From Desmodus rotundus (lineage: Eukaryota > Chordata > Mammalia > Chiroptera > Phyllostomidae): 64,000 nucleotides of DNA. Under the pieces are notes generated by a model. The model was not told the DNA's origin and ran no database searches. It worked only from the letters and a program-made list of their open reading frames with translations. The stretch covers positions 126,523,896 through 126,587,895 of the forward strand of contig NC_071391.1 in NCBI RefSeq assembly GCF_022682495.2, given 5' to 3'. The translations under genes were made by a program, and so were the position numbers. How positions within the stretch are numbered: the first letter of the stretch is position 1; the number at the start of each line of letters is the position of its first letter. Shown here piece by piece: positions 1 to 11,770 of this stretch.

Positions 1-2157
1 AAAAGGATCCAAAGTGAAAAGAAAGAAGTAAAAGTATAATTATTTGCAGATGAGATAATACTGTACTTAGAGAACCCTAAAGATTCCATCAAAAAACTAT
101 TAGAACTGATAAATGAATTCAGTAAACTAGCGGGATACGAAATAAATACCCAGAAATCAGTTGCATTTTTATTCAACTGAAAGAGAAACTAAGAAAATGA
201 TCCCATTTTCAATTGCATCAAGAAATAAAATAAAATACCTAGGAATAAATTTAACCAAGGATGTTAAAACCTGTATAGTACTCATAAATTATAAGATACT
301 GAGGAAAGAAATTGAAGTAGATACAATAAGTGAAAGCATATACTGTGTTCATGGACAGGAAGAATTAACATTGTTAAAATGTCATTACTATCCAAAGCAA
401 TCTATAGATTCAACTCAATTCCTATCAAGACATCAATGGCATATTTCACAGAGCTAAAACAAATATTCAAAAAACTTATGTGGAACCACAAAAGACCCCA
501 AATAGCTACAGCAATTTTGAGAAAGAAGAACAAAGTTGGAAGAATCACACTAACTGATATCAAACTATACCACCAGGCTGGTATAATCAAAATAGCATGG
601 TACTGGCATAAAAACAGACACATAGATCAATGGAAAAGAGTAGAGAACCCAGAAATAAACCCATGCCTTTATGGTCAATGGTTATTTGACAAAGGAGGCA
701 AGAATATACAATGGGGTAAATACAGTCTATTAAATAAATGATGATGGGAAAAATTGGACAGATACATGCAAAAAAAAAAAAAAAAGAAACTAGACCACCT
801 TTCACACCATACACAAGAATAAACTCAAACTGGACTAAAGACTTAAATGTTAGACTCAAAACCATAAAAATTCTAGAAGAAAACAGTAAAATCTCAGACA
901 TTTCTCATGGAAATATTTTTTCTGCTATATCACCTCAGGAAAGAGGAAAAAAAAGAAAAAAGAAAAAAATGGGACTACATCAAACTGAAAAGTTTTTTGC
1001 ACAGCGAAGGAAATCATCTTACAAAATGAAAAGACAACCCACTGAATGGGAGAACATATTTGCCAATGATACATCTGATAAGGGGTTAATATTCAAAGTT
1101 TATAAAGAACTGAAACAACTCAATACCAAAAAGCAAATAATCCAATTAAAAATGGACAAAGGATCTGAATAGACTCTTCTCCAAAGAGGGCATACAGATG
1201 ACCAATAGACATGTAAAAAGATGCTCAACATCACTAATCATCAGAGAAATGCAAATTAAAACTGCAATGAGATATCACCTCACACCTGTCAGAATGGCTA
1301 TCATTAATAAATCAACAAACAATTGTTGGCAGAGATATGGAGAAAAGGGAACCCTCATGCATTGTTGCAGGGAATGCAGATTGGTACAGCCACTAAGGGA
1401 AATAGTATGAAGTTTCCTCAAAAAGTAAAATGGAACTGTCTTATGTCCCAGTGATACCACTTGTGGGAATATATCCAAAGACACCCTAAACACTAATTTG
1501 AAAGAATATATGCACCCCCACATTCCTTGCAGTGTTATTTATAATAGCCAAGATCTGGAAGCAGCCCAAGTGCCTATCAGTGGATGAGTAGGTAAAAAAG
1601 CTGTGGTACATTCACACAATGGAATACTACTTGGCTATAAAAAAGGAGGAAATCTTACCTTTGTGATGGTATGGCTGGACCTGGAGAATATTATTCTATG
1701 TGAAATGAGCCAGTCAGGGAAAGATAAATACTATATGATTTCACTTACAAGTGGAATCTAATGAACAAAATAAACTAACAAACAAAATAAAAACAGATTC
1801 ATAGAAAAGGAGAACAGACTGACAGGTGTCAAAGGTGGGGCAGTTGCGGGGCTGAATGGAAAAAGTAAAGGAATTGAATAACAACAAAAAAACCCTCACA
1901 GACACAGACAACAGTATGGTGATCACCAGAGAGAAAGAGGGGTGGGGGAAGGTAGAAAGGGTAAAGAGGGGATAAATGATGATGGAGAGAGACTTGACTT
2001 TGGGTGGTGAACATGCAGTACTATATACAGATGATTTATAATACAGATGTATTATAGAACTGTATACTTGAAGCTTATATACTTTTATTAACCAATGTCA
2101 CCACAATAAATTCAATAAATTTTAAAACAATAAAAGTAAAAACAAAAAAGAAAAAAG
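1..2157 (+). mobile_element. LINE-1 3' portion: end of ORF2, 3' UTR and A-rich tail
   Basis: The left edge lies inside the reverse transcriptase of L1 ORF2. Bases 43-54 read F-A-D-E where active L1s have F-A-D-D, so a catalytic aspartate is changed. Homology continues through the typical C-terminal stretches (KYLGINLTK near 235, [12 protein letters not shown] near 395, [17 protein letters not shown] near 680), but moves from frame 1 to frame 2 near 170, back to frame 1 near 380 and to frame 3 near 740, so ORF2 is broken several times. The 3' UTR carries the purine-rich block (about 1,830-2,000) seen in bat L1s and ends in an A-rich tail near 2,100-2,157. The 5' part lies outside the window. 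It is a dead copy. Confidence 0.93.
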
Positions 2158-2164
2158 AAATAAT

Positions 2165-2690
2165 GGAGAAAACAAAAACATCTTAGGGATGAATGCTACA
2201 TTGGAAACAACGAAAAATAGGGGTAAAGTGTGATAAAGGCATGTTAAAACATGAAGTACAGGCTAGAGAGAAAGACAGCATAAAGAAAAAGAAATATAAA
2301 AATGATACAGAGAAGTTATACAAAGCAGATTCAACTTCTTGAAAAATAGATATGTGATTAAAATAATATTTAGTAATATAATAAAAGAAGTGTTTCTTGA
2401 CAGGCTTTAATCTTCAGATCAAAAAGATACAGCATGTATTTGGAAAAACTGATATAGAAAGATGAACCCAAGTTATATACTATATACTTGTCTTCAAAAA
2501 TAAAGAACTATTCATATGAGCAAAAAAGGCAAGCTGCTTACAAAGAGGAAAAAATTAGGTTGACTTCAGACATCTCTACAGTAATAATCAAATGTTTGAA
2601 GATAGTGGTGCCTGACTACACAGGTTTTGAGAGCATGAAGTCATAACCCCAAACTCCATATCCAGATATGACAGGAAAAGACTGCTGGTT
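2165..2690 (+). other. A-rich degraded sequence, possibly HAL1/L1 ORF1-derived
   Basis: Purine-rich sequence with vague similarity to old half-L1 ORF1 (for example the 'aaccccaaactccatatccag' stretch near 2,645 resembles the ORF1 'cctagaattctatacccag' region). No reading frame survives. Assignment is weak; it could simply be A-rich decay next to the L1 tail. Confidence 0.3.
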
Positions 2691-3090
2691 ATTTCTCCAC
2701 ACCCATTCTCTTCTTCCTTTTTAACACAAGGAACCCAGATTTTGAGCTAGACAATTGCCATCAGCTAAAAGACTATTTCCTACAGTCATGTAATAAAATT
2801 TTGTCTCGTGAAATTTAAGGAGAAATGTTGTGTGCTACTGCAAAGAAGGGGGCCTATACTTCTTAAAGGTGGGGGCCTTAAAGGTGGGGGCCTATACTTC
2901 TTGACTCTTTCCTTCATCCTGCTGCCTGAAATATGGATATGATGGCTGGCACTCGAGTAGCCTTCCAAGAAATGATAGAGCAGTGAGCTGGAAAGACTAC
3001 AGGTCTCTGACGAGTTCACAGATCCATCATGCCAGTTCTGGACTTCTGTTATATGAGAGAGCAATAAACTTTTAACTTGTTAAAATCTCT
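2691..3090 (+). repeat. Old mammalian interspersed repeat with AATAAA-type 3' end (family not named)
   Basis: The sequence follows a pattern I recognise from old mammalian repeats (a 'gatatgatggctggcactcgagtagcc' type core near 2,935 and a terminal 'gagagagcaataaacttttaacttg' near 3,056), with an AATAAA-like signal close to the end as in LTRs. I cannot assign the family by eye. A small internal duplication of 'gggggcctatacttctt' lies at about 2,847-2,902. A TG microsatellite follows at 3,091-3,106. Confidence 0.45.
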
Positions 3091-3106
3091 ATGTGTGTGT
3101 GTGTTG

Positions 3107-4384
3107 GTGGGGGGGAAAGGCTCTGTATTTTTAAGCAAACTCTAAATGATTATGTTGGGCAGCTGTCCTTCAGATATAAAGGGACAGGACTTCTCAAGCT
3201 TGGGAAGAAAATTAGATGATGAAACTGTCAGCGAGAAGCACATCAAAATAACATAGGAATAGGGAATATGGAAGCCACTATAAAAGAATTAATGAAGAAG
3301 TTTTAATTCACTTAAATACAAAAATAAGATTAATAACTGTGGGAATTATGGTTACAGAACAGAATGTAAGTGATAACACAAAAATAAAGAATATGGTAGA
3401 AAAGTAAATGTGCTAATTTTCTCATCTTGTATCACATGAGATCTGGAGATATAGTCTCAAATGGAATTTAAAGAAAACCCTTTTACATAATGATTCCAAC
3501 CTCTTAGTGTTTTTCATAACTTTTAAAAGAAATTTAGTAACTAATAACTTTCTCTTTTATTTTTTTGTATTTTTTTTACATTATCTTTTAGTCCCCTCAC
3601 ACCCCTTTCCCTCAGCAATCACCACACTGTTGTCCATCACCATGAGTCCTTTTTCCTTTTTGCTGGATGCCTCCACCCAGTAACTAGTAACATTCATAGT
3701 GAAGAAACATGTTTTTAAAGTTCATCGGTTCTTAGTTTCATTTCAATTTCCTTCACCACCATTAAATGAAAGTGTGAAGTTATTACATACATTTTGTTTT
3801 AAAACAGCATGTAGAGTATAATTCCCATTTTTGTCTACCAATCTGACTCTTTCTCATTCCACCTACATTTACCTGTCTACCTATAGGCCTACTATCTTTC
3901 TGTCTGTATCTTAGCTGTATGTATACAGTCTTGAAAGATCTCCAATAAATGTCATTTGTTGTAGGTCTAAATGGTGGAAATTTTTTGTTGTTTTGGTATT
4001 TTAATAAGGATCATGTTTTAATTTGATCAAATATATCAACTGTAAAAAACTAAGTTTTTTTTTTAACAAAGAAACTCTCTCACTTTTTTCTGGAAATATT
4101 TTGTGACTATGCACAAATAAAAATGAACACTTTCCCCATGCCCAGGCATTAATCAAATTTATATTTGAATATTTTAATTTTATTATAATGATAAACAAAG
4201 GCAGTAACTGTACAGTAGAGACTTTGGAATGAAAAGTCAATATCCACACCTCTTGTTTTAGAGCTCCCTGGGGCTAATACTTTACAATTGTACTCTAATT
4301 TTGTTTGTCAAAGGGAATTTTTAACCTCACAAGAAATGTATTGTGAGGGAATTTTTAACCTCACAAGAAAATAAAGTAGGTAGG
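3107..4384. other. No gene; possible short old L1 fragments
   Basis: About 3,180-3,420 is A-rich and may be LINE-derived. About 3,555-3,700 reads like the reverse complement of an L1 3' UTR (pyrimidine-rich, 'aatcaccacactgttgtcc' near 3,617). The rest shows nothing I recognise apart from the local duplication at 4,313-4,370. Confidence 0.4.
4313..4370. repeat. Imperfect tandem duplication, 24-bp unit at 34-bp period, with a small hairpin
   Basis: The 24-base unit beginning GGGAATTTTTAACCTCAC occurs at 4,313-4,336 and again at 4,347-4,370. The ten bases between create CCTCACAA...TTGTGAGG, an 8-bp inverted repeat. It looks like a recent local slippage or repair duplication. Confidence 0.85.
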
Positions 4385-4500
4385 AAATGTTTTATCCTCA
4401 TTTCATAGATAGGCAAACAGCATCCAAGGTAACAGACTTAAATAGTGGTAGAGCTGGGATGAGAACTAAAATGTTCTAATTTCCAGAACAGATGTTCCCA
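4385..4500 (-). repeat. MIR SINE fragment, reverse orientation
   Basis: 'tcctcatttcatagataggcaaac' followed by 'agtggtagagctgggatgagaac' is the reverse complement of the conserved MIR core (antisense of 'cctcagtttcctcatctgtaaaatg'). Confidence 0.7.
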
Positions 4501-5365
4501 GAGAAAAGCAGTAATTGTTATTCTCCCCTTGTTGACTACAACTGGTTTTCATGGCAATAAGATAACTAACACATACCCAACAGAGCCATTGCTTCATAGA
4601 AGTTTCGACTTGCAAGGGACCTTAGAGGTTGTCTTATGAGGGGATTCTGCAGAGGTCCTGGGCAACCTTCTCTCTAAGCCCAACTGCAGCCCTGCTGGTA
4701 TGAGCCTCTGCGCTCCCATTTCAGCCCTCACCCATTTTTTTTTCTTATCTGATTTACATATTAATGTTCTACATAAGAGTCCATTTGAAAAAGAGGCATT
4801 ATTTTTACAAATAGGTTTAAAACCACCGATAGCCTACAGAAATAGAAAGGTGATTTAACATAATCATTGCAAAATGGGGAAGTTTTAAAAAGTAACAACC
4901 AATTCATAGGGGAATAAGCAATCTTGGACCAAACTTATTTTGAGACTGTCTGATATCATTCCAATTAGAAGCAGCTGCTTTTCTGAATTCACACTTCTCT
5001 TTTTTCTAAACCACTAGAAAGTAACTCAAGTGTATATACTGTACAAATCTTATGTGGTCAAGATTTTGTAGATTTGTTGCATGAACAAGAACCAGAGAAA
5101 AATTTTAAATGCCTTGCCTTACCATGCTTCATGTTCTAACTTTGAAATTTGTCTAACAAGAAGCAGCTGTCTGCAGTTAAAAATGTGAATCCATTTTAAA
5201 GGTGTCAAGAATGCTCTTTATTAGATATGAATATCACTGCTTTTGAGGTTGATGAAGGCAGTTAAAGGAAAGATGTAGGTAATTTAACAATTTACATTTA
5301 TCCAGTACTTTATAGATTATAATCTGAAAAATAGTATTTGGTCCACTAGGAAAGGTTTTTAGAAT
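4501..5365. other. No gene or clear repeat recognised
   Basis: No long open frame and no repeat family that I can name. Confidence 0.5.
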
Positions 5366-5530
5366 GAGACACACTCAGCCTCAGATTCTTTTCACTATTA
5401 GTAGCTGGGAAAACCTGGGCAAGCCTACTTAGCCCAAATGATGCTTGGCTTTGTCATCTGTGAGATGAAACTACCGTGAGGATTAAGTGTAAATACACAA
5501 GTGTCAAATCCTTCCTCAAGTAATTTTAAT
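5366..5530 (+). repeat. MIR SINE fragment
   Basis: 'gtagctgggaaaacctgggcaagcctacttag' followed by 'tttgtcatctgtgagatgaaa' and 'gaggattaagtg' follows the order of the MIR core. Confidence 0.7.
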
Positions 5531-5629
5531 GTTCTTCCTTCCTTTTTCCTACAAGGCTGGGTGTGATGTTTTTATTCATTGGACCCTATTTTAAATATAC
5601 AGGAATACAAACTCTAATACATGGTAAAT

Positions 5630-5932
5630 TATTTTTTAATATTATTTTATATTGATTTCAGGTGTACAGTATAGTAATCAGAAAATCATATACTTTACAA
5701 AATATCCCCCCTTCTGATATTTCCAGGACCACCTTGCACCATACATAGTTATTGCAATCTTATTCACTATATTCCCTATGCTACACTTTACATCCCCATG
5801 ACTATATTGTAACTACCAATTTGTACTTCTTAATCCCTCCACCTCTTTTACCTACTCCTTCCACCCCTTTCCCTTCTGGAAATCACCATTCCTGTCTCTG
5901 TGTCTATGAGTCTGTTTCAATTTTGTTATGGT
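5630..5932 (-). mobile_element. L1 3' UTR fragment, reverse orientation
   Basis: Starts with a T-rich run ('tattttatattgatttcaggtgtacagtatag') and continues pyrimidine-rich through 'cttcccttctggaaatcaccattcctgtc', the reverse complement of the bat L1 3' UTR seen in sense at 1,830-2,060 and 38,459-38,761. It ends abruptly near 5,932. Confidence 0.8.
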
Positions 5933-6540
5933 AAATTATTTTTTAATGAAGAATAATTTTTGCAATCTGAATCATAACCAGTAGTCAGTATATTGCAATG
6001 AAAGAGCACTAGGTAAATAATCAGAAGGCTTTGATTCTCATCTCCATTTTGCCACCTTAAGGTTGAATCATATGAAATGATCATTTTGTAGGTCACACAT
6101 GGTTGAATAGATTTGTGGTGTAGGATAAACAATAATCTCTCTGCTTTTGTTCATGGATTAAACATTTATCAGAGGCCTATTATGTGGCAGGCATTTGTGT
6201 CAGGTGATGACTATATAGTAAAGAACATGGCAATGTCTTTGTGGTACTCTCTTCACTAAGGGAGGCATATAATAAACAAGCTCATAAATGTTTTTCAGGC
6301 AGTGATAAAATATTTAGTAATTAAGTGATCTCTAAGGTCTACTCCAGCCTAAAAATTATAAAATACCAGGTCATTTTTATAATATTATATCCTTTTTTAC
6401 TGAATTAGTTCAACGTAAGATATAGCTGTGGATAAATCTGTAGTTCTTAAAAATAGAAATAAATGCTATAACTGTAGGAAATCTGAAAGGAAATCTTTAT
6501 AAATCTCAAACAAAAGGATTTAGGAGATTATATTATTAGG
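5933..6540. other. No gene; weak MIR/L2-like traces
   Basis: A possible MIR trace lies at about 6,000-6,080 and an L2-tail-like trace ('attaaacatttatcagaggcctattatgtg') near 6,158-6,190. Neither is strong. Otherwise AT-rich and unassigned. Confidence 0.4.
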
Positions 6541-7320
6541 AAATAGGTTTGGCTGCATGTAACAGCCAGAAATACAAAATAACAGTGGCTTAATACAGCG
6601 ATTTTCAACCTTTTTCATCTAATGACACATATAAACTAATTACTAAAATTCCGCAGTACAAAAAAATTATACTTTTTGCAGATCTGACAAAAAAATAGGT
6701 ATAATTTTTATTCATTCACAGTGGATGGCTATTGTTGTGTTGGCTGTGGATATTTTTTTTTATTTGACAATCTAAGGGAAAAGAGGTTGGTGCCCCTGAC
6801 TAAATAGTCAGGTATTGCATGTTTTCAAAATTCTTGGGGCACATGGGTTAAAAATTGCTGGCTTAAAGAATAAGGGGTTTATTTTTCTTGTGAATCAAGA
6901 AGTTAAAATCCAGTTGCTCCAAAGCTGGCATGGCATCACAATACTTGCAGGGCAAGCTGCTCTTGATCATTTTTACCACAGGCTTTCTCCCTCACACTTA
7001 CTTGTGTAATGGTTGCAAAATGGCAGATGGAAAGTCCTCCTATTACACTGCACCAACGTTGCCAGCAAAAAGAAGACAAAGGTGAAAGGGTAAAGCTTAA
7101 TGGACAACTTACTATGCCTCCTTTTACTAAGTGTTCCCAGAAGTTTCACCTAGCAATTCGCACTTACAGCTCATTAGTAGAAACTTGACCACCCCTAAAT
7201 TTTTCAGCTGGGCACATGATTACCTAAACAAAATCTGGGTTATATTAATATTAATAAGGAAGAGAGTTCAGGTGGATGCTGGTTAGAAGATTAGCAGTAC
7301 TTACCAGAAGGATGTACCAA
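6541..7320 (+). repeat. Old mammalian repeat (unnamed), split by a hAT miniature element
   Basis: Left part 6,541-6,595 ('ggctgcatgtaacagccagaaatac...cagtggctta') and right part from 6,869 ('taaggggtttatttttc') join into one continuous old repeat that I recognise by style but cannot name. It continues through 'agctcattagtagaaacttgacc' and 'gctgggcacatgattacc' near 7,165-7,220. The interruption is the hAT element at 6,596-6,860. Confidence 0.5.
6596..6860 (+). mobile_element. Non-autonomous hAT DNA transposon (265 bp)
   Basis: Terminal inverted repeats CAGCGATTTTCAACC (left) and GGTTAAAAATTGCTG (right) match at 13 of 15 positions when one is inverted. The flanks GCTTAATA (6,588-6,595) and GCTTAAAG (6,861-6,868) agree at 6 of 8 positions, fitting the 8-bp target duplication typical of hAT elements. 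It has no transposase frame and must have been mobilised in trans. Orientation is arbitrary. Confidence 0.8.
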
Positions 7321-8299
7321 CTTCACTATGAAATATGATTCTGAACATCAGAAACAAACATTTACCAAGGAAAATCATTACTTAAAAGTTTTTGGGCATA
7401 AATCTTTTCATATAGCAAATGCTATTTGGCATGCAAATGATCTCCAATTCCCTTCCCCAACCTCTACCCTTCATGGATCTATTTAGTTAAGTTCTATCTT
7501 TTTAATATTTACTAAAGCCCACCTATAATATCAATCCCCAGGCTTGGTTTGAATGAATATGCAAGCACTCCATTATTTTAAATGATTTTCTATTTCTATT
7601 TTCTTTCTATCACATAAGATAGAAAGAAGATAGTTTATAAGACTTATAAACAAACAAAACCAAATGATAAAATAAATAGCTAAGGGGATCATGTTATAAG
7701 AGAAAAGCAAGAAAATAAAATTCAAGAGGTACTAGGCATACAAGAATGCAGAGGTCCATAGGATTATGGGAGGCTTCCACAAGTGTGGATACGCCTTATC
7801 ATCCCAATTCTAGCAATCAAAATATATGTATAAAACCTGGTAAAAATGTTCACCAAAATTCCTATCCAAATAAAAAATTGGTTATAATGAATACATGAGT
7901 ATTCATTGTGTACATCAAGTAAAGTGTTTTAGGTGAATGCCAACTGACTCCGTCAGACATTCCTTACCCTGGTGTTCAGAGAAGCTCTGGAACAGAAAGT
8001 AAGAGACAGGTACACAAGACCAGTGCAAGGTGCCATTAAGGTCATACCTGCATGGAGCTGTGGAAGCCATAGAACTGGTCTCTGTTGAGCCAGGACAAGT
8101 GGAATAGGGAAAATGAGACAAATAGTTGAACAGACTCACAGAGCAATTTACAGCCAGATATAGAAGGTCACCTCTAGAAATAACATCTAGGCTTTGGTTA
8201 TATTTTAGCTTCAGGCCCAGAAAAGCAGCAAAACTAGTGAACGATGCCAGGACCAACTGCAATGCTAATGACCCCCCTACCCTGAAAGGGCACACCTGG
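7321..8299. other. No gene recognised
   Basis: Contains two overlapping open frames of 121-126 codons on opposite strands at 7,915-8,491, neither with a domain I recognise. The second half may be the upstream part of the LTR-like sequence that follows. Confidence 0.45.
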
Positions 8300-8790
8300 A
8301 AAACTGATGACTATTATGCTGAAACCCTCCCTGAGACCTCCCCCAAGATTTCCACTTGCGGGAGAGAGACAGAAGCCTTAAGACAAAGGACCCAGTGTGC
8401 TCTCTCCATCTTCAGAGCAGCCCTCATTATTCCTTTCTCCCTTTTCTTCCCTTTCTCCTTCTTCCACAGGCACACATCTTCTAAACTCTAAGGGTAACCC
8501 GCAAGACTTGCAACCAGGAGAATAATGGGCAGCAGCTGCTCATCCAATGCTAACCCCCTGAACCTGTCCCCAAGGCTCCCTCTTCTCTGAGTTCCTTATG
8601 AGGTAAGGCAGCCCAGCCTAGGCTCTTCTGTTGCTTCTTCTATGCTAAGCCCTTCCTTGTTTCACTGTCACAGCTTTAATAAACATACTCTCACAGTCAC
8701 CTAAGCTCATGTTACAAAATCTTTCCTACACAAAGTCAAGAACTCACACACTACTGGCTGGCCCTAGGCGGACCTAGTTAGGGCCAGGTC
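8300..8790 (+). mobile_element. Probable ERV-type solo LTR (class I-like), borders uncertain
   Basis: Purine then pyrimidine-rich U3-like sequence leads to a 'cacagctttaataaacatactctcac' signal near 8,670 and an R/U5-like stretch ('caaaatctttcctacacaaagtcaagaactcacacactactggctgg'). That arrangement, with the poly(A) signal near the middle-to-end, is typical of mammalian ERV1-like LTRs. I did not find matching target duplications, so exact ends and class are inferred. No viral genes are attached. Confidence 0.5.
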
Positions 8791-9149
8791 ACCTGTCTGG
8801 CAGTCTGAAGGCAGATTTGAGGATGTGAAGCGGCCCTTGAGAGGCCATCAATTCACCACCCAACTCTTTTGAACCAGACTTTCTTGGGTTAAAGGCTGGG
8901 AATATACATTGTTAGCAAGTTCCCAGGTAATGTGTGCGGACACTGAAATTTCGAGAAGCATGGCTCTAGAGTGGTGTTTCTCAAATACTGGCCCACAGAC
9001 TTGCTACATCAAAATTCCTTTGGAAGTTTTAAAAAGTAGAGAATAAATAGCAGAGAATTAAAATCATATTTTCTAGGAGTCTAAGTATTTGGCATAGACA
9101 CTTAGGAACAGGTCCAAATACTTTAAGAATCAGCCAGGTGGACCTAGTG
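8791..9149. other. No gene; possible hAT-Charlie trace
   Basis: 'gagtggtgtttctcaaatactggcccacagac' near 8,969 resembles the end of a MER5/Charlie-type element, but the matching right end was not found. Confidence 0.35.
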
Positions 9150-9626
9150 ACTTGATGCTAACAAACAGAATACAGCAACAACGATGGGATGTCACATTCC
9201 AGATTAGGTTACAATAAGACAGTGGCTTCTGTCTTTTTTGTCCTCTCTTGCTCTCTCTTCTTGGCTTGCTCTGAGGGAAACCTGTTGCCATGTAGTGAGC
9301 TGCTGATGGAGAGGTTCACAGGGCAAAGAACTGAGGGAGGCCTCTGGCCAACATCCAGTGGGGAACTGAAGCCCTCAGGCCAACAACCCACAAGGAACTG
9401 AATCCTGCCAACAGCCCGTGAGTGAGCATCTGAAGCGAATGAGACAACAGCCCTGCTGACACCTTGACTGGGGTCTTTTAAGAGACCTTGAATGAGACCA
9501 AGGCACACAGCTAAGCTTCCTGATTCCTGATCTATAGAAACTATAAGACCATAAATGTTTGTTGTTTAAAACTTCCAGTTTGGGGGGGAGGGTAATTTGT
9601 TACTTAGCAAAGGTTAATTGATACAG
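9150..9626 (+). mobile_element. MLT1-type MaLR LTR
   Basis: Diagnostic MLT1 blocks occur in order: 'gatgggatgtcacattccagattaggttac' (9,183), 'gtggcttctgtc', 'aactgagggaggcctctggccaac' (9,330), 'aaactataagaccataaatgtttgttgttt' (9,538) and the terminal 'ggtaatttgttacttagcaa' (9,591). This is an old ERVL-MaLR LTR. Confidence 0.88.
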
Positions 9627-9930
9627 AAATGCTTCATGTAAAATCTTTACCAGTTTTTAACATTTTGGCATATAAAAGAATATGTTTTTGTCATATGGCA
9701 TTTTCTTTCATATATAAGGGACACCTTATTTCTTGATATTGTCAATAAATAAAAAAACTTACTATGCAATGCAAAGTTTGACAGATTAGGGTTCAAGGTA
9801 GCCAGAGAGCAACTACAAATCCCCAACACAGAATAGGTACTTATTAAAACCAACAGAATTGAGTTGATAGGCCAGAATAGATGACCAAGAGCCCTCACGG
9901 ACAGAAGAGATTACACTTGATCCCATTGGC

Positions 9931-10115
9931 CAGTAGTTTTCAACCCTTACCATGAGTCAGAATCACCTGCAGGACATGATAAAGCACAGATTGCTGGGGG
10001 CTCTTCTTCAGTTTCTGATTCAGTGTGCCTGAGGTGAGGATGAGTAATCTGCATTTCTAAGTTTTCAGGGATTGTTGTTGCTGCTGGACCAGGAACCACA
10101 CTTTGAAAACCACTG
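9931..10115 (+). mobile_element. MER5A-like hAT-Charlie element
   Basis: Begins CAGTAGTTTTCAACCC and ends TTTGAAAACCACTG, an inverted pair, with the MER5A core ('gaatcacctgcaggacatgat', 'gattcagtgtgcctgaggtgagg', 'ctgcatttctaag') between. Flanking 8-mers agree only weakly, as expected for an old insertion. Confidence 0.85.
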
Positions 10116-11194
10116 CAAAAGGCAATAATTTCTGGAGCTTCTTTGTGTGTGTGTGCATGCGCTTGGGGCAGGGAGATGGTTGCATGAGAAAAGTCCTCCT
10201 AGATGACTCATAATGCATCAGAAGAACAGCAAGGGTGACAGCACCAAACTTGGATCAATTATAAGGCTCTTCCTGAGATAATTAGGTGGTGGTACCGGGG
10301 AGCAAGGACTTCACAGCCAAGAGAAATTAAAAAAAATATTGAAAGGGCTTGCTGATATCATCATTTCTCCACCAAATATTGCAGTTTAAGCAATAACTCT
10401 AGCTACAGAGGGAGAAAATCAAATTACTGTTATTCCAAATGAAACAGCCACGTAGCCATGTTCGCCCAGCATCGGTAGACATTAAGTATTATTCGGCATG
10501 GCTCCTTTAGGTCAGGTGGTCTGAGCTCTAGTTGCTGCTATAATTAACTCTACTCATTCTATTTACCTGATAGAATTTCCTTTGGGCTTCCAGATGGTCC
10601 TGGCTTCCTCCAGGTTCATCAGCTGGAGGTCTTCAAAGCCATTCAAACCCTTCAGATTTGTGCCTGACCTGATTATCCAATTTCAGAACACTGGATGTAA
10701 TTTCCTCTATTGGCATCTGTTGTCTCTATTTCCAAGTTGAAAATGACTCAGGCAGTCAAAAGAGTACCTGATGGTATTTATTCATGGGCTGTTTTTGAAA
10801 TGCATTTATTTTCTCCATGTTCTAGAGATAGTGGTGTTAATAGAGTGATTTCCAAAACACAGCACATGGGGGTGCTGATTTCCAGGTTTGTGGCATCTGC
10901 TAACAGATGCCATAAATGACAGTGGTGAGGCAGTGGCAAAGGTTTCTATTCATCTGCACCTTTACGTGCTCACCTGAAGTTGTGATTACTCTGCATTTTC
11001 CTTATCGTTCCTTGAAAATTGTTCAAGGGTTCTAGTGTGAGTAGGATAATGTCTAAGTGACAATTTCAGGTGCTGACTGAGGTTTGCTATTTGAGATAGT
11101 GGCTACTTTCCAGCAATTTCCAATACCAAAACAGTGCCTCCAGGACTGGCAACATCAAAGCACTATTGAAATATCACTATCTGTGGTTGATTTA
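10116..11194. other. No gene or repeat recognised
   Basis: A short TG run lies at 10,143-10,156. A 69-codon open frame at 10,710-10,919 has no features I recognise. I see no splice-site or promoter pattern worth calling. Confidence 0.5.
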
Positions 11195-11770
11195 CAGGTG
11201 TCGATGTAAGAAACAACCAAACATATAAGAATTTTTATGAGTTTATTTGAGCCAAACTGACAACTGTTGAGATTTTGCCGGGAAGCAAAATCTCAATGGA
11301 ATGAGAAAATGTTCCAGAGACTGGCCGTTTTACACCTTATTTTATACATTAGAATCAATGGAAAAGACTTAAGGTGGTTACACAAAATCTATTAGTGGTA
11401 GATTAGGGAGGTGGGAGAAAGCAAAGCAGGGGAATGTCTGAGATTGGATATGAAGTAAAAAGAAAAGACACATACTGCTTTTACATTGGTATGTATAGGA
11501 TAGTTAACAGTTAACAATTAACATGATAACAATAAAAATGAGGGATTCTTTCTCCTGCTTTGGTGGGAGATTGTGCCCTGAAGGGTCTGGAAAAAAGGAA
11601 ATTATCCTGACATTTGAAAGATATGTTATCATAGATGCAAACAGACAACAGACAGGCTCAGTTTAGGTAGACTGACCTTTGTCGAGGAAGATACGGGCCT
11701 AGAACACGACTACCTACAGGGACAGGCTTTTAGTTAGGAAGTTTTAATTTCAGACTGTCCTATGTGGTTA
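11195..11770 (-). mobile_element. Possible LTR, reverse orientation
   Basis: 'tttttatgagtttatttgagccaaactgacaactg' near 11,232 reads, on the minus strand, as a terminal region containing 'ctcaaataaactcat', an AATAAA signal near one end as in LTRs. The rest ('gcaaaatctcaatggaatgag', 'gactgaccttt') resembles old ERVL-type LTRs. Borders and family are not determined. Confidence 0.4.

Noticed and set aside
738..1172. 144-codon frame rich in lysine
   Set aside because: It is the frameshifted C-terminal end of L1 ORF2, not a gene.
7915..8491. Overlapping 121- and 126-codon frames on opposite strands
   Set aside because: Neither shows a domain, and one runs into LTR-like sequence.
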